From NCBI GenBank assembly GCA_018385335.1, contig JAHAZN010000035.1, positions 31,738 through 95,737 of the forward strand: a DNA stretch of 64,000 nucleotides. Reading direction: 5' to 3'. Made by a program: the position numbers and the translations under genes. This DNA comes from Prevotella sp. (lineage in GTDB: Bacteria > Bacteroidota > Bacteroidia > Bacteroidales > Bacteroidaceae). This document shows positions 24,889 to 34,326 of the stretch, piece after piece. Each line of letters starts with the position of its first letter. Within the stretch, counting starts at the first letter, position 1. A model generated the notes under the pieces. The model did not search any database. It was not told the origin of the DNA and worked only from the letters and a program-made list of their open reading frames with translations.

Positions 24889-25920
24889 ATGACCCCGAAA
24901 AAAAAACCACTGCTGGGAATGACACCCACAGAACTCAAAGAGATGACTGCCCTGCTGGGCATGCCTGCCTTCACAGCCAAACAGATAGCTGAATGGATCT
25001 ACGTGAAGCATGCTACATCGATTGAGCAGATGACCAACATCTCAAAGACGAATCGCAAGATACTGGCGGAACAATATGAGGTGGGGGCCATGGCGCCTTT
25101 GGAACGTCTGGAGTCGGTTGATGGGACGGTAAAATATCTCTTCCCAACAGAAAACGGGAAATTTGTGGAGTCGGTGTTCATCCCTGACAAGGACAGGGGT
25201 ACTCTCTGTGTGTCTAGTCAGGTGGGATGCAAGATGAATTGTCTCTTCTGCCAGACAGGAAAACAGGGATTCGACGGACAGCTCAGTGCTACCGACATTC
25301 TCAACCAGATCTATGCGCTACCCGAAGCGGAGCGACTCACCAACATCGTGATGATGGGACAGGGAGAACCCATGGATAATCTTGATAATATATTGAAAAC
25401 CATCAACATACTAACACGACCATGGGGATATGCCTGGAGTCCGAAACGCATCACAGTGAGTAGCGTGGGGGTGAAAAACAAACTGAAGAGATTTCTCGAT
25501 GAGACCGACTGCCACATCGCCATCAGTATGCACTCACCGCTGCACGAGCAGCGACTGCAACTCATGCCGGCAGAGAAACAGATGAGTATAGAAGAGGTGG
25601 TGCGACTGCTCAAGACCTACGACTTCACCCACCAGCGCAGATGCTCATTCGAGTATATCTGTTTCGCACATCTCAACGACTCCATGCAACACGCACAGGA
25701 AATCATCAAACTGACAAGGGGACTGGAGTGTAGGGTGAACCTCATCAGATTCCACGAGATACCTGGGGTTGACCTGCCTGCATCCGACGAGACAAGGATG
25801 GAACAGCTACGTGACTATCTCACGGGGCACGGGGTGTTTACTACCATTAGGGCAAGCAGAGGACAGGATATCTTTGCTGCCTGCGGTCTGCTGTCAACAA
25901 AAAAGAAATGTGAACAATGA
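24889..25920 (+). CDS. rlmN: Dual-specificity rRNA/tRNA adenine-C2 methyltransferase (radical SAM)
   Basis: 343 residues. The N-terminal helical domain (LLGMTPTELKEMTALLGMPAFTAKQ) is followed by the radical SAM core with cluster motif CKMNCLFC and the GQGEPMDN segment. The two Cys used in catalysis are expected in the RRCSFEY-adjacent region and the C-terminal FAACGLL motif, the latter visible. It methylates A2503 of 23S rRNA and A37 of some tRNAs. It heads a plus-strand operon and overlaps the next gene by 4 bases. Confidence 0.93.
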   Translation: MTPKKKPLLGMTPTELKEMTALLGMPAFTAKQIAEWIYVKHATSIEQMTNISKTNRKILAEQYEVGAMAPLERLESVDGTVKYLFPTENGKFVESVFIPDKDRGTLCVSSQVGCKMNCLFCQTGKQGFDGQLSATDILNQIYALPEAERLTNIVMMGQGEPMDNLDNILKTINILTRPWGYAWSPKRITVSSVGVKNKLKRFLDETDCHIAISMHSPLHEQRLQLMPAEKQMSIEEVVRLLKTYDFTHQRRCSFEYICFAHLNDSMQHAQEIIKLTRGLECRVNLIRFHEIPGVDLPASDETRMEQLRDYLTGHGVFTTIRASRGQDIFAACGLLSTKKKCEQ

Positions 25921-26858
25921 AAAGAAGCAGTCTGTTGCTCATCATCGCTCTGCTCATCCTCGGCGCATGCACTAGCCGGAGAGAGAGTATTGGTAAACCT
26001 TGCGAGGTGATGGTCACCGGTGAGGAGACCAAAGCTGTGATGGTGGTGGACAACCTACTGACACTGAGCTTCATAGACGCACTGCCTAAGAACGAGCGCT
26101 CCTTTGATGTGGTGACACTCACAGGGAAGAAAGCCAACAAAGTGCGCTACGAACGATGTATCGTGAGGGTGAAAACAGACAGCAGTCACAAGGGAAAGAC
26201 GATGATAACGAGCAAAACCAACCAATGGGCACAGCCACAACTGGTGGTGAACATCATAGCTACATCGGCTGCTCAACTCGAGAAGGAGAAAAATAATTGG
26301 GGAACAAAACTCATAAAAATGCTCGAACAGTTTGAACGGAGACAGTATATCAGGGAGATAGAAAAGAAAAATGAAAAGGAGATGACGCTACTCACCGAGA
26401 AAGTGACGGGACACAAGCTCCTAATACCCAATGGAATGACGGCGTTTAAGAAAGGAAAAGACTTCCTCTGGATATCAAACAACACTGCTACCGGAATGAA
26501 AAACATCTGCTGCTATGTTTACGGAGACACAACTCTCAATGCAAAAACACTTATAGAGAAACGAGACAGCATGATGCAAACATATATCCACGGAGAGAAA
26601 AAGGACTCATACATGAAAACGGAGCGACAACTCAACCTTATAGCAAAGAATATCACTGTCAACGGACAGCAGAGGCTTGAGGTAAGGGGACTCTGGTATA
26701 TGAAAGGAGACGCCATGGGAGGACCATTCATCTGTCATGCCATCTGCAAAAAAGAAGAGAAAAAAGTGGTGGTGGCAGAAGGGTTTATCTATGCACCGGA
26801 AACAAGAAAGAGAGAACTGATAAAACAGCTTGAAGCTGTGCTATATACACTCAACTAA
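25917..26858 (+). CDS. DUF4837 family lipoprotein
   Basis: 313 residues with a lipoprotein signal (MKRSSLLLIIALLILGAC). The body matches the Bacteroidetes-specific DUF4837 family (KPCEVMVTGEE near the N-terminus, GFIYAPETRKRELIKQLEAVLY at the end). Function unknown. The ATGA overlap with rlmN and the 12-base gap to pdxA show operon membership. Confidence 0.82.
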   Translation: MKRSSLLLIIALLILGACTSRRESIGKPCEVMVTGEETKAVMVVDNLLTLSFIDALPKNERSFDVVTLTGKKANKVRYERCIVRVKTDSSHKGKTMITSKTNQWAQPQLVVNIIATSAAQLEKEKNNWGTKLIKMLEQFERRQYIREIEKKNEKEMTLLTEKVTGHKLLIPNGMTAFKKGKDFLWISNNTATGMKNICCYVYGDTTLNAKTLIEKRDSMMQTYIHGEKKDSYMKTERQLNLIAKNITVNGQQRLEVRGLWYMKGDAMGGPFICHAICKKEEKKVVVAEGFIYAPETRKRELIKQLEAVLYTLN

Positions 26859-26870
26859 CAAAACATATTT

Positions 26871-28001
26871 ATGGAGAATAACACTATTCGCGTGGCTATC
26901 ACGCAAGGAGATACCAACGGCATCGGATATGAGGTGATATTAAAGGCTTTAGAAGACCCTATGATGCTGGAATTATGCACACCCATCATCTATGGGTCGC
27001 CTAAAATTGCTGCCTATCACCGAAAGGCTATGGATCTGCAGACACCTTTCACTATCATCGACAAGGCCGAAGAAGCTAAGTCGGGAAGGGTGAACCTCAT
27101 TACTACCTTTGACGACGAGGTAAAGGTGGAATTTGGACAACCTACAGCCGAAGCAGGAGAAGCAGCACTCAAAGCACTCGACAAGGCGATGACCGACTTT
27201 AGAGCCGAACTCTATGATGTGCTGGTGACCGCTCCTATCAACAAAAACACCATACAGAGCCCGCTCTTTCATTTCTGCGGACACACCGAATATATAGAAC
27301 AGTCGGTGGGAGAAGGAAAAAAAGCACTGATGATTCTGGCAAGCGACCAACTAAGGGTGGCACTCGTCACCACTCATCTTCCTATCAAAGATGTGCCACA
27401 GGCCATCACCAAAGAGGCTATCATAGAAAAAGCACAAATCTTTCATGAGAGTCTGAAAAGAGATTTCCGCGTGCAGAACCCACGCATCGCCGTGCTGTCG
27501 CTCAACCCTCATGCCGGAGACGACGGACTGATTGGAAAGGAAGAACAGGAAGTGATTATCCCTGCCATCAACGAACTGAGCGACAATGGGATACAGGCCT
27601 TCGGACCTTATGCAGCCGATGGATTCTTCGGTAGCGGAAACTACATCAAATTTGACGGTGTGCTGGCAATGTATCACGACCAGGGACTCGCACCATTTAA
27701 GACACTGGCACAGGAGAGCGGCGTCAACTTCACCGCCGGACTACCCATCATACGCACATCGCCAGACCATGGCACTGCATTTGATATCGCAGGAAAAGGT
27801 ATCGCCGATGAACAGTCGATGAGAAACGCTATCTATGCAGCTATCGATACTTACCGCAATAGGAAAAACTATGAAGACCCCATGGCTAACCCGCTACCTA
27901 AACTCTATCACGAGAAAAGAGACGATAGCGAGAAAGCAAGATTTGCTACTCCAAAACCCAAACGCGAAGATAAACAGCAGGAGAAAAAAACAGCTGAATG
28001 A
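26871..28001 (+). CDS. pdxA: 4-hydroxythreonine-4-phosphate dehydrogenase
   Basis: 376 residues. Family motifs: VAITQGDTNGIGYEVI, VTAPINKNTIQ, FCGHTEYIEQ with the metal-binding His, VAVLSLNPHAGDDGLIG-like segment, DGVLAMYHDQGLAPFK and RTSPDHGTAFDIAGKG. It oxidises 4-phosphohydroxythreonine in pyridoxal phosphate synthesis. About 35 residues of charged, Lys/Glu-rich tail follow the normal end of the family and look disordered. It overlaps the next gene by 4 bases. Confidence 0.93.
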   Translation: MENNTIRVAITQGDTNGIGYEVILKALEDPMMLELCTPIIYGSPKIAAYHRKAMDLQTPFTIIDKAEEAKSGRVNLITTFDDEVKVEFGQPTAEAGEAALKALDKAMTDFRAELYDVLVTAPINKNTIQSPLFHFCGHTEYIEQSVGEGKKALMILASDQLRVALVTTHLPIKDVPQAITKEAIIEKAQIFHESLKRDFRVQNPRIAVLSLNPHAGDDGLIGKEEQEVIIPAINELSDNGIQAFGPYAADGFFGSGNYIKFDGVLAMYHDQGLAPFKTLAQESGVNFTAGLPIIRTSPDHGTAFDIAGKGIADEQSMRNAIYAAIDTYRNRKNYEDPMANPLPKLYHEKRDDSEKARFATPKPKREDKQQEKKTAE

Positions 28002-28978
28002 AAAAGAAATACCAAAACGGATTCTTCATCTTCGGACTGACGGTCTTGGTGATCATGGTGAGTCAACTCGACTTTCACCAGGTGTGGCAAGGCATCAACA
28101 GAGCAGGATACTGGTTTCTCGCTGTTATCCTGCTTTGGTTTGTGCTCTACATCTTCAACACCTCTGCATGGTGGATAATCATCAGGAGTCTGAACAGAGA
28201 GAAGATATCCTTTTGGTGGCTCTATAAGGTGACCGTGTCGGGATTCGCACTCAACTACGCCACACCTGGGGGTATGATGGGAGGAGAACCATATAGGGTG
28301 ATGTCACTCGCACCAAAGATCGGCACCGAAAAAGCATCGGCATCAGTCATCCTCTATGCCATGACACACATCTTCTCTCACTTCTGGTTCTGGTTGCTCT
28401 CCGTGGTGCTCTACCTTCTCACCCAACAGCTGTCTATACCTATGACTATCATGCTGTTGGCTATCACTGCCTTCTGCACCTTGGCCATATGGTTTTTCAT
28501 CAAAGGATATAAAAAGGGGATAGCAGTGAGGTGTATGAATATGCTTAGCCATTTCCCAATGATAAAGAAAAAGGCACAGCATTTCATCGAACGGCACGAA
28601 GAACAACTCGCTAGCATCGACCAAAATATCGCCGTGCTACATGGACAAAACAGAAAAACATTCGTCACGGCAGTGGTGCTGGAACTGGCATGCAGGGTAC
28701 TGTCGGCTCTGGAAATCTATTTCATCCTCTTGGTCATCATGCCCTCAGTCAACTATATCGCATGTATCCTCATCTTAGCCTTCACCTCACTCTTTGCCAA
28801 CATGCTCTTCTTCCTGCCACTGCAACTCGGAGGAAGAGAGGGAGGATTTCTCATGTCGGCAAAAGGACTCGCCATGACACTCGACGCTGGCATCTTCGTG
28901 GCACTGCTGGTGAGATTAAGGGAACTGATTTGGACGGCAATAGGATTGTTGTTGATAAAATTCGACAAAAAACAATAA
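27998..28978 (+). CDS. Flippase-like membrane protein (lysylphosphatidylglycerol synthase TM family)
   Basis: 326 residues, about seven to eight transmembrane segments. It has the family's FALNYATPGGMMGGEPYRV stretch after the second helix pair and LPLQLGGREGGFLM near the C-terminus. Members move lipids or are the membrane half of MprF; the catalytic half is absent. Located between pdxA and the sigma54 activator. Substrate unknown. Confidence 0.82.
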   Translation: MKKKYQNGFFIFGLTVLVIMVSQLDFHQVWQGINRAGYWFLAVILLWFVLYIFNTSAWWIIIRSLNREKISFWWLYKVTVSGFALNYATPGGMMGGEPYRVMSLAPKIGTEKASASVILYAMTHIFSHFWFWLLSVVLYLLTQQLSIPMTIMLLAITAFCTLAIWFFIKGYKKGIAVRCMNMLSHFPMIKKKAQHFIERHEEQLASIDQNIAVLHGQNRKTFVTAVVLELACRVLSALEIYFILLVIMPSVNYIACILILAFTSLFANMLFFLPLQLGGREGGFLMSAKGLAMTLDAGIFVALLVRLRELIWTAIGLLLIKFDKKQ

Positions 28979-29017
28979 ATTATTGCTGAAAAAAACTACA
29001 ATATCATCCAAAAGATG

Positions 29018-29025
29018 TAACTTTG
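29018..29025 (+). promoter_or_regulatory. -7 box TAACTTTG almost at the start codon
   Basis: Exact TAnnTTTG match ending 9 bases before the ATG at 29034. If the transcript begins at the usual distance, it would have at most a few untranslated bases. Confidence 0.5.
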
Positions 29026-29033
29026 TAGAACGA

Positions 29034-30248
29034 ATGAAAGTCTCCGAACTGCAAAATATCAAACAGCGATACAATATTGTGGGCAATTGCGATGCCCTCA
29101 ATCATGTACTCGATGTCGCCCTACAGGTGGCACCAACCGACGTGAGCGTACTCATCGTGGGCGAAAGTGGTGTGGGAAAGGAAATTATCCCAAGGGTCAT
29201 ACACGATAGTTCACCAAGAAGAAGGGAAAAATATTTTGCCATCAACTGCGGCTCCATTCCAGAAGGAACGATAGATAGCGAACTCTTCGGACATGTGAAA
29301 GGTGCATTTACCGGAGCTATCAATGATTCACCGGGATATTTTGGAGTGGCCGACAAGGGAACACTCTTTCTCGATGAGGTGGGAGAACTGCCCTTAGCCA
29401 CCCAGGCAAGACTGCTACGCGTTCTCGAGACAGGAGAATATATCCCTGTGGGAGCTACTGACGTGAGAAAAACAGACGTGCGTATCGTAGCTGCCACCAA
29501 CGTCAATATCCAAAGGGCTATCAGTGAGGGACAATTCAGAGAAGACCTCTACTACCGTCTTAATACCATCTCCATACAAATGCCTCCACTGAGAGATAGA
29601 GGAGAGGATATCTCACTGCTGTTCAGACTCTTTGCACTGCAGATGGCAGAGAAATACCGCATGGAGAAAGTGACACTCACACCCGAAGCCAAAGAAATGC
29701 TCATGCACTACAAATGGCCAGGAAACGTGAGACAGCTAAAGAATATCACCGAACAAATCTCTATCCTCAGCACCGAAAGACTCATCACACCCGAACAGCT
29801 GAGGAAATTTATCCCACAGGACCAGGAGAGTACACAACTCACAATGGTCAGCAAGAAGAATGACCACAACTTTGAGAATGAAAGGGAAATTCTATACAAA
29901 ATACTCTATGAACTGAGAGGAAATGTTAACGACCTGCGTAGGGATATTAGTATGCTGAAAAAACGATTTGCCGAAGAAGAGACGCATGGCGCACAAAACT
30001 TCCTGCAAACAACGACAGCACCCATCGCTCCTATTGCCGAAGATGCCATCGCAGAGGAATATGTGGAGTATCACTCGGCAAACAACAAAGAACAGGAAAG
30101 TCTCAATCTCAACACACTGGAACGACAAACGCTGGAAAAAGCACTGGAGAGAAACGGTGGAAACAGAAAAAAAGCGGCACAGGAACTGGGTATCTCAGAC
30201 AGAACACTCTACAGAAGACTGAAACAATACGGATTGGAAGAAAAATGA
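29034..30248 (+). CDS. Sigma54-interacting transcriptional activator without a receiver domain
   Basis: 404 residues. The AAA+ domain begins almost at once: Walker A GESGVGKE, the sigma54-contact loop GAFTGA, Walker B LFLDEVGEL, sensor regions REDLYYRLN and PGNVRQLKN. A linker (~250-340) leads to a FIS-type helix-turn-helix (KKAAQELGISDRTLYRRLKQYG). There is no N-terminal receiver, GAF or PAS domain, so activity may be set by expression level or a partner protein. It probably drives sigma54 promoters elsewhere. It overlaps lptE by 4 bases. Confidence 0.9.
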   Translation: MKVSELQNIKQRYNIVGNCDALNHVLDVALQVAPTDVSVLIVGESGVGKEIIPRVIHDSSPRRREKYFAINCGSIPEGTIDSELFGHVKGAFTGAINDSPGYFGVADKGTLFLDEVGELPLATQARLLRVLETGEYIPVGATDVRKTDVRIVAATNVNIQRAISEGQFREDLYYRLNTISIQMPPLRDRGEDISLLFRLFALQMAEKYRMEKVTLTPEAKEMLMHYKWPGNVRQLKNITEQISILSTERLITPEQLRKFIPQDQESTQLTMVSKKNDHNFENEREILYKILYELRGNVNDLRRDISMLKKRFAEEETHGAQNFLQTTTAPIAPIAEDAIAEEYVEYHSANNKEQESLNLNTLERQTLEKALERNGGNRKKAAQELGISDRTLYRRLKQYGLEEK

Positions 30249-30754
30249 AAACAAAATACGCTATCCTGCTCGCTCTCACCATCGTCTTTGCAATGAGTTG
30301 CTCCGTTTCATACAAATTTAATGGGGCAAGTATCGACTACTCAAAGACCAAGACGATACAAATCAATGACTTCCCTATCAGATCAAGCTACGTATGGGGC
30401 CCCATGGCAAGCATCTTCAACAACCAACTGAAGGATATCTTTGCCAACCATACTAAACTCATACAGGTAAGACGAAACGGAGATATGAAGATAGAGGGGG
30501 AAATAACACGCTACGAACAGAGAAACAAATCGGTATCGAGCGAAGGATATTCAGCGCAGACAGAACTCTCTATGACAGTCAACGTGAGGTTTACAAACAA
30601 TAAAAACCACAGCGAAGACTTTGAAAGACAGTTTACTGCTGCTGCCACCTACGAGACAACACAATCGCTCAACTCCGTTCAGGAGGAACTGGTAACACAA
30701 ATGGTGAAGGAAATAACCGACCAGATATTCAACGCCACCGTGGCCAACTGGTAG
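30245..30754 (+). CDS. lptE: LptE-like lipoprotein
   Basis: 169 residues, lipoprotein signal MKTKYAILLALTIVFAMSC then SVSYKFNGASIDYSKTKTIQI. The layout (conserved YxF-G near the N-terminus, F-x-N-x-L-K-D-x-F repeat, TLLxV-x-GDMxIEGEIT core) matches Bacteroidetes LptE, the outer-membrane plug of the LptD lipopolysaccharide translocon. It is flanked by the sigma54 activator and a TPR-like gene as in other Bacteroidales. Confidence 0.85.
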   Translation: MKTKYAILLALTIVFAMSCSVSYKFNGASIDYSKTKTIQINDFPIRSSYVWGPMASIFNNQLKDIFANHTKLIQVRRNGDMKIEGEITRYEQRNKSVSSEGYSAQTELSMTVNVRFTNNKNHSEDFERQFTAAATYETTQSLNSVQEELVTQMVKEITDQIFNATVANW

Positions 30755-30807
30755 GGGAATACAAAAAAAAAAAAGAATGCACTAACAAAGAAGATTAAAC
30801 AGAAGAT

Positions 30808-31557
30808 ATGAATCTGTCAGCACTCATCAAGAACCCACAAAACTTAGATCGCGACTCTCTCTATGAGTTGCGCTCATTGCTGGCACTCTATCCTTACTAT
30901 CAGACAGCGCGACTGCTGATGCTGCAAAACCTCTATCTGTTGCACGATCCGATGTTCGACGAAGAGTTGCGAGCTGCTTCGGTATATATCACCAACAGAA
31001 AAGTGCTCTTCCAGATGGTGGAGGCCGCACATTACCAGCTTAGAAACAATAACACATCGATAGCAACAGCTCCTAAAAACGATAGCAACAGAACACTCAC
31101 ACTCATTGACAGCTTCCTTAAAACAATACCACAGGAGACCGAGGAAGAACACAATAGCCAAAAACGGAAACCTACACCGGCCGACGCTACCGTAGATTAT
31201 GTGGCATATCTGCTCGAATGTGACAACGAGGAGCAGCAAGAAGAAGAAAAAACTCCACTGCTAAAGGGACAACAACTCATTGATAATTTCATCCAAAACG
31301 ATACCGGGAAAATCGTTCTCAACGACAATGTGGTATATCAACCGCAAATAGCTGAAGAAAATGAAAAAGATAGCGAAAATGACATAGAAGAAAGCTATTT
31401 TACAGAAACTTTAGCCCGAATTTATATCAAACAGGGCAGATATTCGAAGGCTTTAGAAATTATTCAGCGATTAAGTTTGAATTATCCAAAAAAAAATGCT
31501 TACTTTGCAGACCAAATCCGTTTTTTGGAGAAATTGATAATAAATAACAACAAATAA
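30808..31557 (+). CDS. TPR-like cytoplasmic protein of unknown function
   Basis: 249 residues. The N-terminal third (DRDSLYELRSLLALYPYYQTARLLML) and the C-terminal segment (LARIYIKQGRYSKALEIIQRLSLNYP) look like TPR helices; the middle is acidic and probably disordered. This gene is found between lptE and secG in many Bacteroidales. No function is known to me. A run of twelve A precedes it (30763-30774) and nine A lie inside it (31488-31496). Confidence 0.78.
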   Translation: MNLSALIKNPQNLDRDSLYELRSLLALYPYYQTARLLMLQNLYLLHDPMFDEELRAASVYITNRKVLFQMVEAAHYQLRNNNTSIATAPKNDSNRTLTLIDSFLKTIPQETEEEHNSQKRKPTPADATVDYVAYLLECDNEEQQEEEKTPLLKGQQLIDNFIQNDTGKIVLNDNVVYQPQIAEENEKDSENDIEESYFTETLARIYIKQGRYSKALEIIQRLSLNYPKKNAYFADQIRFLEKLIINNNK

Positions 31558-31566
31558 AAAGTAAAA

Positions 31567-31944
31567 ATGTACACAATTTTAGTAATTCTTATTTGCATCG
31601 CATCTGCGCTGATGATTGCCATCGTACTCATCCAAGAGTCAAAAGGCGGCGGACTGGCATCAAGTTTCTCATCTTACAACCAGATTGGTGGCGTCCGTAA
31701 AACTACCAACTTCATTGAAAAAGCTACATGGGGACTGGCAATCGCTATGGTGGTCATTAGCATTGCTACCGCTTACACCCTCCCTCAGGCTGCTTCTGGC
31801 TCGTCAGTGATGGAGAATGTAGAGAATCCCGTGACCAACCCCAACAATCTCCCAGGATTTGGCGCAAGCCAGCCCAAACAGGCTGCTCCTGCCAAAGCCA
31901 ACGAGGCTCAGCAGGAACAGGCTCCTGCACAGCCTAACAACTAA
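31567..31944 (+). CDS. secG: Preprotein translocase subunit SecG
   Basis: 125 residues. Two transmembrane helices flank the conserved IVLIQESKGGGLASSFS loop; the tail is rich in Ala, Gln and Pro, as in Bacteroidetes SecG. It assists SecYEG-dependent export. It ends the operon that began at rlmN and is followed by a strong terminator. Confidence 0.92.
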   Translation: MYTILVILICIASALMIAIVLIQESKGGGLASSFSSYNQIGGVRKTTNFIEKATWGLAIAMVVISIATAYTLPQAASGSSVMENVENPVTNPNNLPGFGASQPKQAAPAKANEAQQEQAPAQPNN

Positions 31945-31997
31945 TACAGAAAGTAGGAATGATGTGATTTCCTTATTATTAGGAGAAAAATAAAAAA

Positions 31998-32022
31998 GGA
32001 GAACGCTAAGTTCTCCTTTTTT
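31998..32022 (+). terminator. Intrinsic terminator after secG
   Basis: GGAGAAC-GCTAA-GTTCTCC stem-loop followed by six T, and preceded by six A, so it could also act leftwards. Confidence 0.9.
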
Positions 32023-32108
32023 ATTTTCTACAAATCCTTGATAAGCGACAAGAAATAAGCAACATCTGAGTCTTATCGTTCTTTCTCAAACACCAAACCA
32101 CTACTTCC

Positions 32109-32804
32109 TCATAAGTTTGAGTCCTCTTCATTGACATAATCAACAGCTCTGTTGATATAATCAATAAAGGGTTTAGTAGATTTCATACGCACAGCTATAC
32201 GCTTGGCAAGGTCGCTACGCAATATATCCTGATCAGACAATGTGGCAACAAGACAGTAGCTCCTCATGCGCATCCAGTCAGCGTATGGTGCATCAGACGA
32301 ATAACCTTTAGGCACACGCTTCAGAGCACCATCCATATCCGCCACAAAGCCATCATCCACCCCACCGAGTATCTGTTGACTAAATTCTTCCCAACCCTCG
32401 CTTATATCCTCACGAAGGATATTGACAGCACGAGAATCATAGCAGTAATTACCAGCTGCAAGCATGTACGCATAGGGATAGTCAGAGGCTCTTCCCGTGC
32501 CAAGATGAAAATAATAACCGGCATGCATCGATTTCTTGCCACCCTTGGCCAGAAAAACGCCAAAATGGGTCTTGTATGGGGTCTTATCCTTACTAAATCT
32601 GGTATCTCTATAAATGCGATAGGTACAATCAGAGAGCGAGAGCTTGGCGATGTCAGCATCATAAGCACCTATCTCGTCTATCAACTCCTCACAAAACATA
32701 TCCCATCGCTTCCGAACCTTCAAATAGCGCTCCTTATTGGCATTAAACCACTCTCTGTGATTATTTTGCTCCAAATCGCGCAGAAAAGCTAATATCTCCT
32801 TCAT
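32109..32804 (-). CDS. DUF2461 family protein
   Basis: 231 residues starting MKEILAFLRDLEQNNHREWF. Family hallmarks: NANKERYLKVR, CTYRIYRDTRFSKDKTPYKTHFG, and GYYFHLG. Structures and function of DUF2461 are poorly known. It stands alone behind the tRNA-His gene on the same strand; the start codon at 32804 is the first that gives the family's usual N-terminus. Confidence 0.88.
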   Translation of the reverse strand: MKEILAFLRDLEQNNHREWFNANKERYLKVRKRWDMFCEELIDEIGAYDADIAKLSLSDCTYRIYRDTRFSKDKTPYKTHFGVFLAKGGKKSMHAGYYFHLGTGRASDYPYAYMLAAGNYCYDSRAVNILREDISEGWEEFSQQILGGVDDGFVADMDGALKRVPKGYSSDAPYADWMRMRSYCLVATLSDQDILRSDLAKRIAVRMKSTKPFIDYINRAVDYVNEEDSNL

Positions 32805-32893
32805 AATAGTCTCGTATATAAAGTCAAATATGAATAAATAATAAGGAATAAAAAAACCGCAAATACCTAAACAGGAATCTGCGGCTGTTGGTG

Positions 32894-32968
32894 GGTGCCC
32901 GGTGGGACTCGAACCCACGACATTCAGAACCACAATCTGACGCTCTAACCAACTGAACTACGGGCACC
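32894..32968 (-). tRNA. tRNA-His (GTG)
   Basis: Cloverleaf on the minus strand: acceptor GTGCCCG/CGGGCAC, D-loop AGTTGGTTAGA, anticodon loop TTGTGGT (anticodon GTG), T-arm GTGGGTTCGAGTCCCAC. The extra 5' G at 32968 opposite discriminator C is the tRNA-His identity pair. CCA is not encoded exactly. Confidence 0.95.
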
Positions 32969-33097
32969 ATCTTAAAAATGGTAATGCTTTCTCAAAAGCG
33001 AGTGCAAAGGTAGGAAATAAAATCAAATTCTCCAAATAAAAAACAGAATTATTCTGATATTTTTTTATTTTCGCCTTCAACACCCACTCACATCACA

Positions 33098-33550
33098 CTA
33101 TTTGGAGCGATCTGGAACAAAGGTTTCAAAGGTAAGATCATCAAAATAGATACGTATCTCAGTTATCTTGCGTTGGGGCTTCTCCACAAGTCTTATCTCT
33201 TCTCTTACCATTTCCTGACGAGGATGATGAGAGGGAACAGGTGTGGGGGAGTACAAATCCTGAGACGAAGCAACAGGTACCTGAGTACCCTGTAAGACAC
33301 TATCACCAAAATCGAGTGATGGCTCTTGGGGAGCAACTTGGTCGATGTACATCGGTCCTTGACCAAACATCAACCAGTCGGTATTGATGGCAGGTATCTT
33401 CTTCTTGATCGCTTCGACAATGTTGAGAGTGGGACGGGTGCGACCATTGAATATACTACTCAGTGTTGCGGGAGCCATTTCGATGAACTGAGCAAACACT
33501 TGTTGACTCATATGCTGCGACTCCATAATCTCTCTAATTCTATCTTTCAT
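33098..33550 (-). CDS. XRE-family helix-turn-helix regulator
   Basis: 150 residues. An N-terminal Cro/C1-type HTH (~1-60: QVFAQFIEMAPATLSSIFNGRTRPTL) continues into INTDWLMFGQGPMY, as in many Bacteroidetes regulators. The rest is Pro/Gln-rich, ending in a beta-like segment. The 776-base AT-rich stretch upstream could hold its operators. Target unknown. Confidence 0.88.
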   Translation of the reverse strand: MKDRIREIMESQHMSQQVFAQFIEMAPATLSSIFNGRTRPTLNIVEAIKKKIPAINTDWLMFGQGPMYIDQVAPQEPSLDFGDSVLQGTQVPVASSQDLYSPTPVPSHHPRQEMVREEIRLVEKPQRKITEIRIYFDDLTFETFVPDRSK

Positions 33551-33601
33551 GCTTAAACAGGGGCATTTTTTGGCTAATCGCCGGTTTTCTCTTTGAGTTT
33601 A

Positions 33602-33609
33602 CAAAGATA
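33602..33609 (-). promoter_or_regulatory. -7 box TATCTTTG for the XRE gene
   Basis: Exact TAnnTTTG match reading leftwards, 52 bases before the ATG at 33550. Confidence 0.55.
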
Positions 33610-34260
33610 AATCATTTTTTTGAGACTAGCAACAATTGTAGAAATAATTTAGAAAATGGAATATTTAATTTTGATAATTACATGTGTAAATTGTAAAGCA
33701 CATCTGTATAAACAAACTCATATATCCATATACCTGTATCATATATTCGATTTTCATACTTAAAGCAAATTCTAATATATTTATGTAACACATTGATTCC
33801 TAGGTAGAAATGATTATTTAAACACACTATTTGGTTGGATAACATGCAAATTTAGATGCCTAAAACCCGCATATTACTTTGAGTGTTTCGCAAAATAATC
33901 AATATAAACCTCTGATTATTATGATTTTATACATCGTGCATTTAGACCGCATGCGTATAAGTATTATTCTTCAAACTGAAATTATTAGTTTGTATATCTA
34001 AATTCGTAAACCAAAACATATGTATTTGAATTTGTATTGACATGTATTTATGTTCGATATTGTAAACTGCGATGATTATCTTTACAAATCAAAATATACA
34101 AAACTATACGCAAAGGATTGTTAATACTGAATTCTTAGAGGATAAAAAACAGAAAAATGGTGTTTTTTTAAGAATTCCGAACCGATGGTAATTTATTTCA
34201 AAATACGCGATTCTCAAGGGGGGAAAAATGAACCTAAATGACTGAAAACAATAGAGGTTA
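33610..34260. other. AT-rich gene-free stretch
   Basis: About 650 bases, strongly A+T-rich, with no reading frame above noise on either strand. There are loose TGTATTTG-like near-repeats (34021-34055) and several TTTAC/GTAAA motifs (33685-33698, 34061-34085) but no clear hairpin, tRNA or known RNA. It could hold operators for the XRE regulator, an unrecognised small RNA or a fully decayed gene. Confidence 0.5.
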
Positions 34261-34264
34261 AGTC

Positions 34265-34290
34265 AAAAAAAACACCCCTTCTGGAGTGTT
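34265..34290 (-). terminator. Intrinsic terminator after holA
   Basis: On the minus strand AACACTCC-AGAA-GGGGTGTT, one mismatch, followed by six T; 37 bases past the holA stop. Confidence 0.8.
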
Positions 34291-34326
34291 CAATCTAGAA
34301 AAAAAAAGGCCCAAAAACACGAAAAA

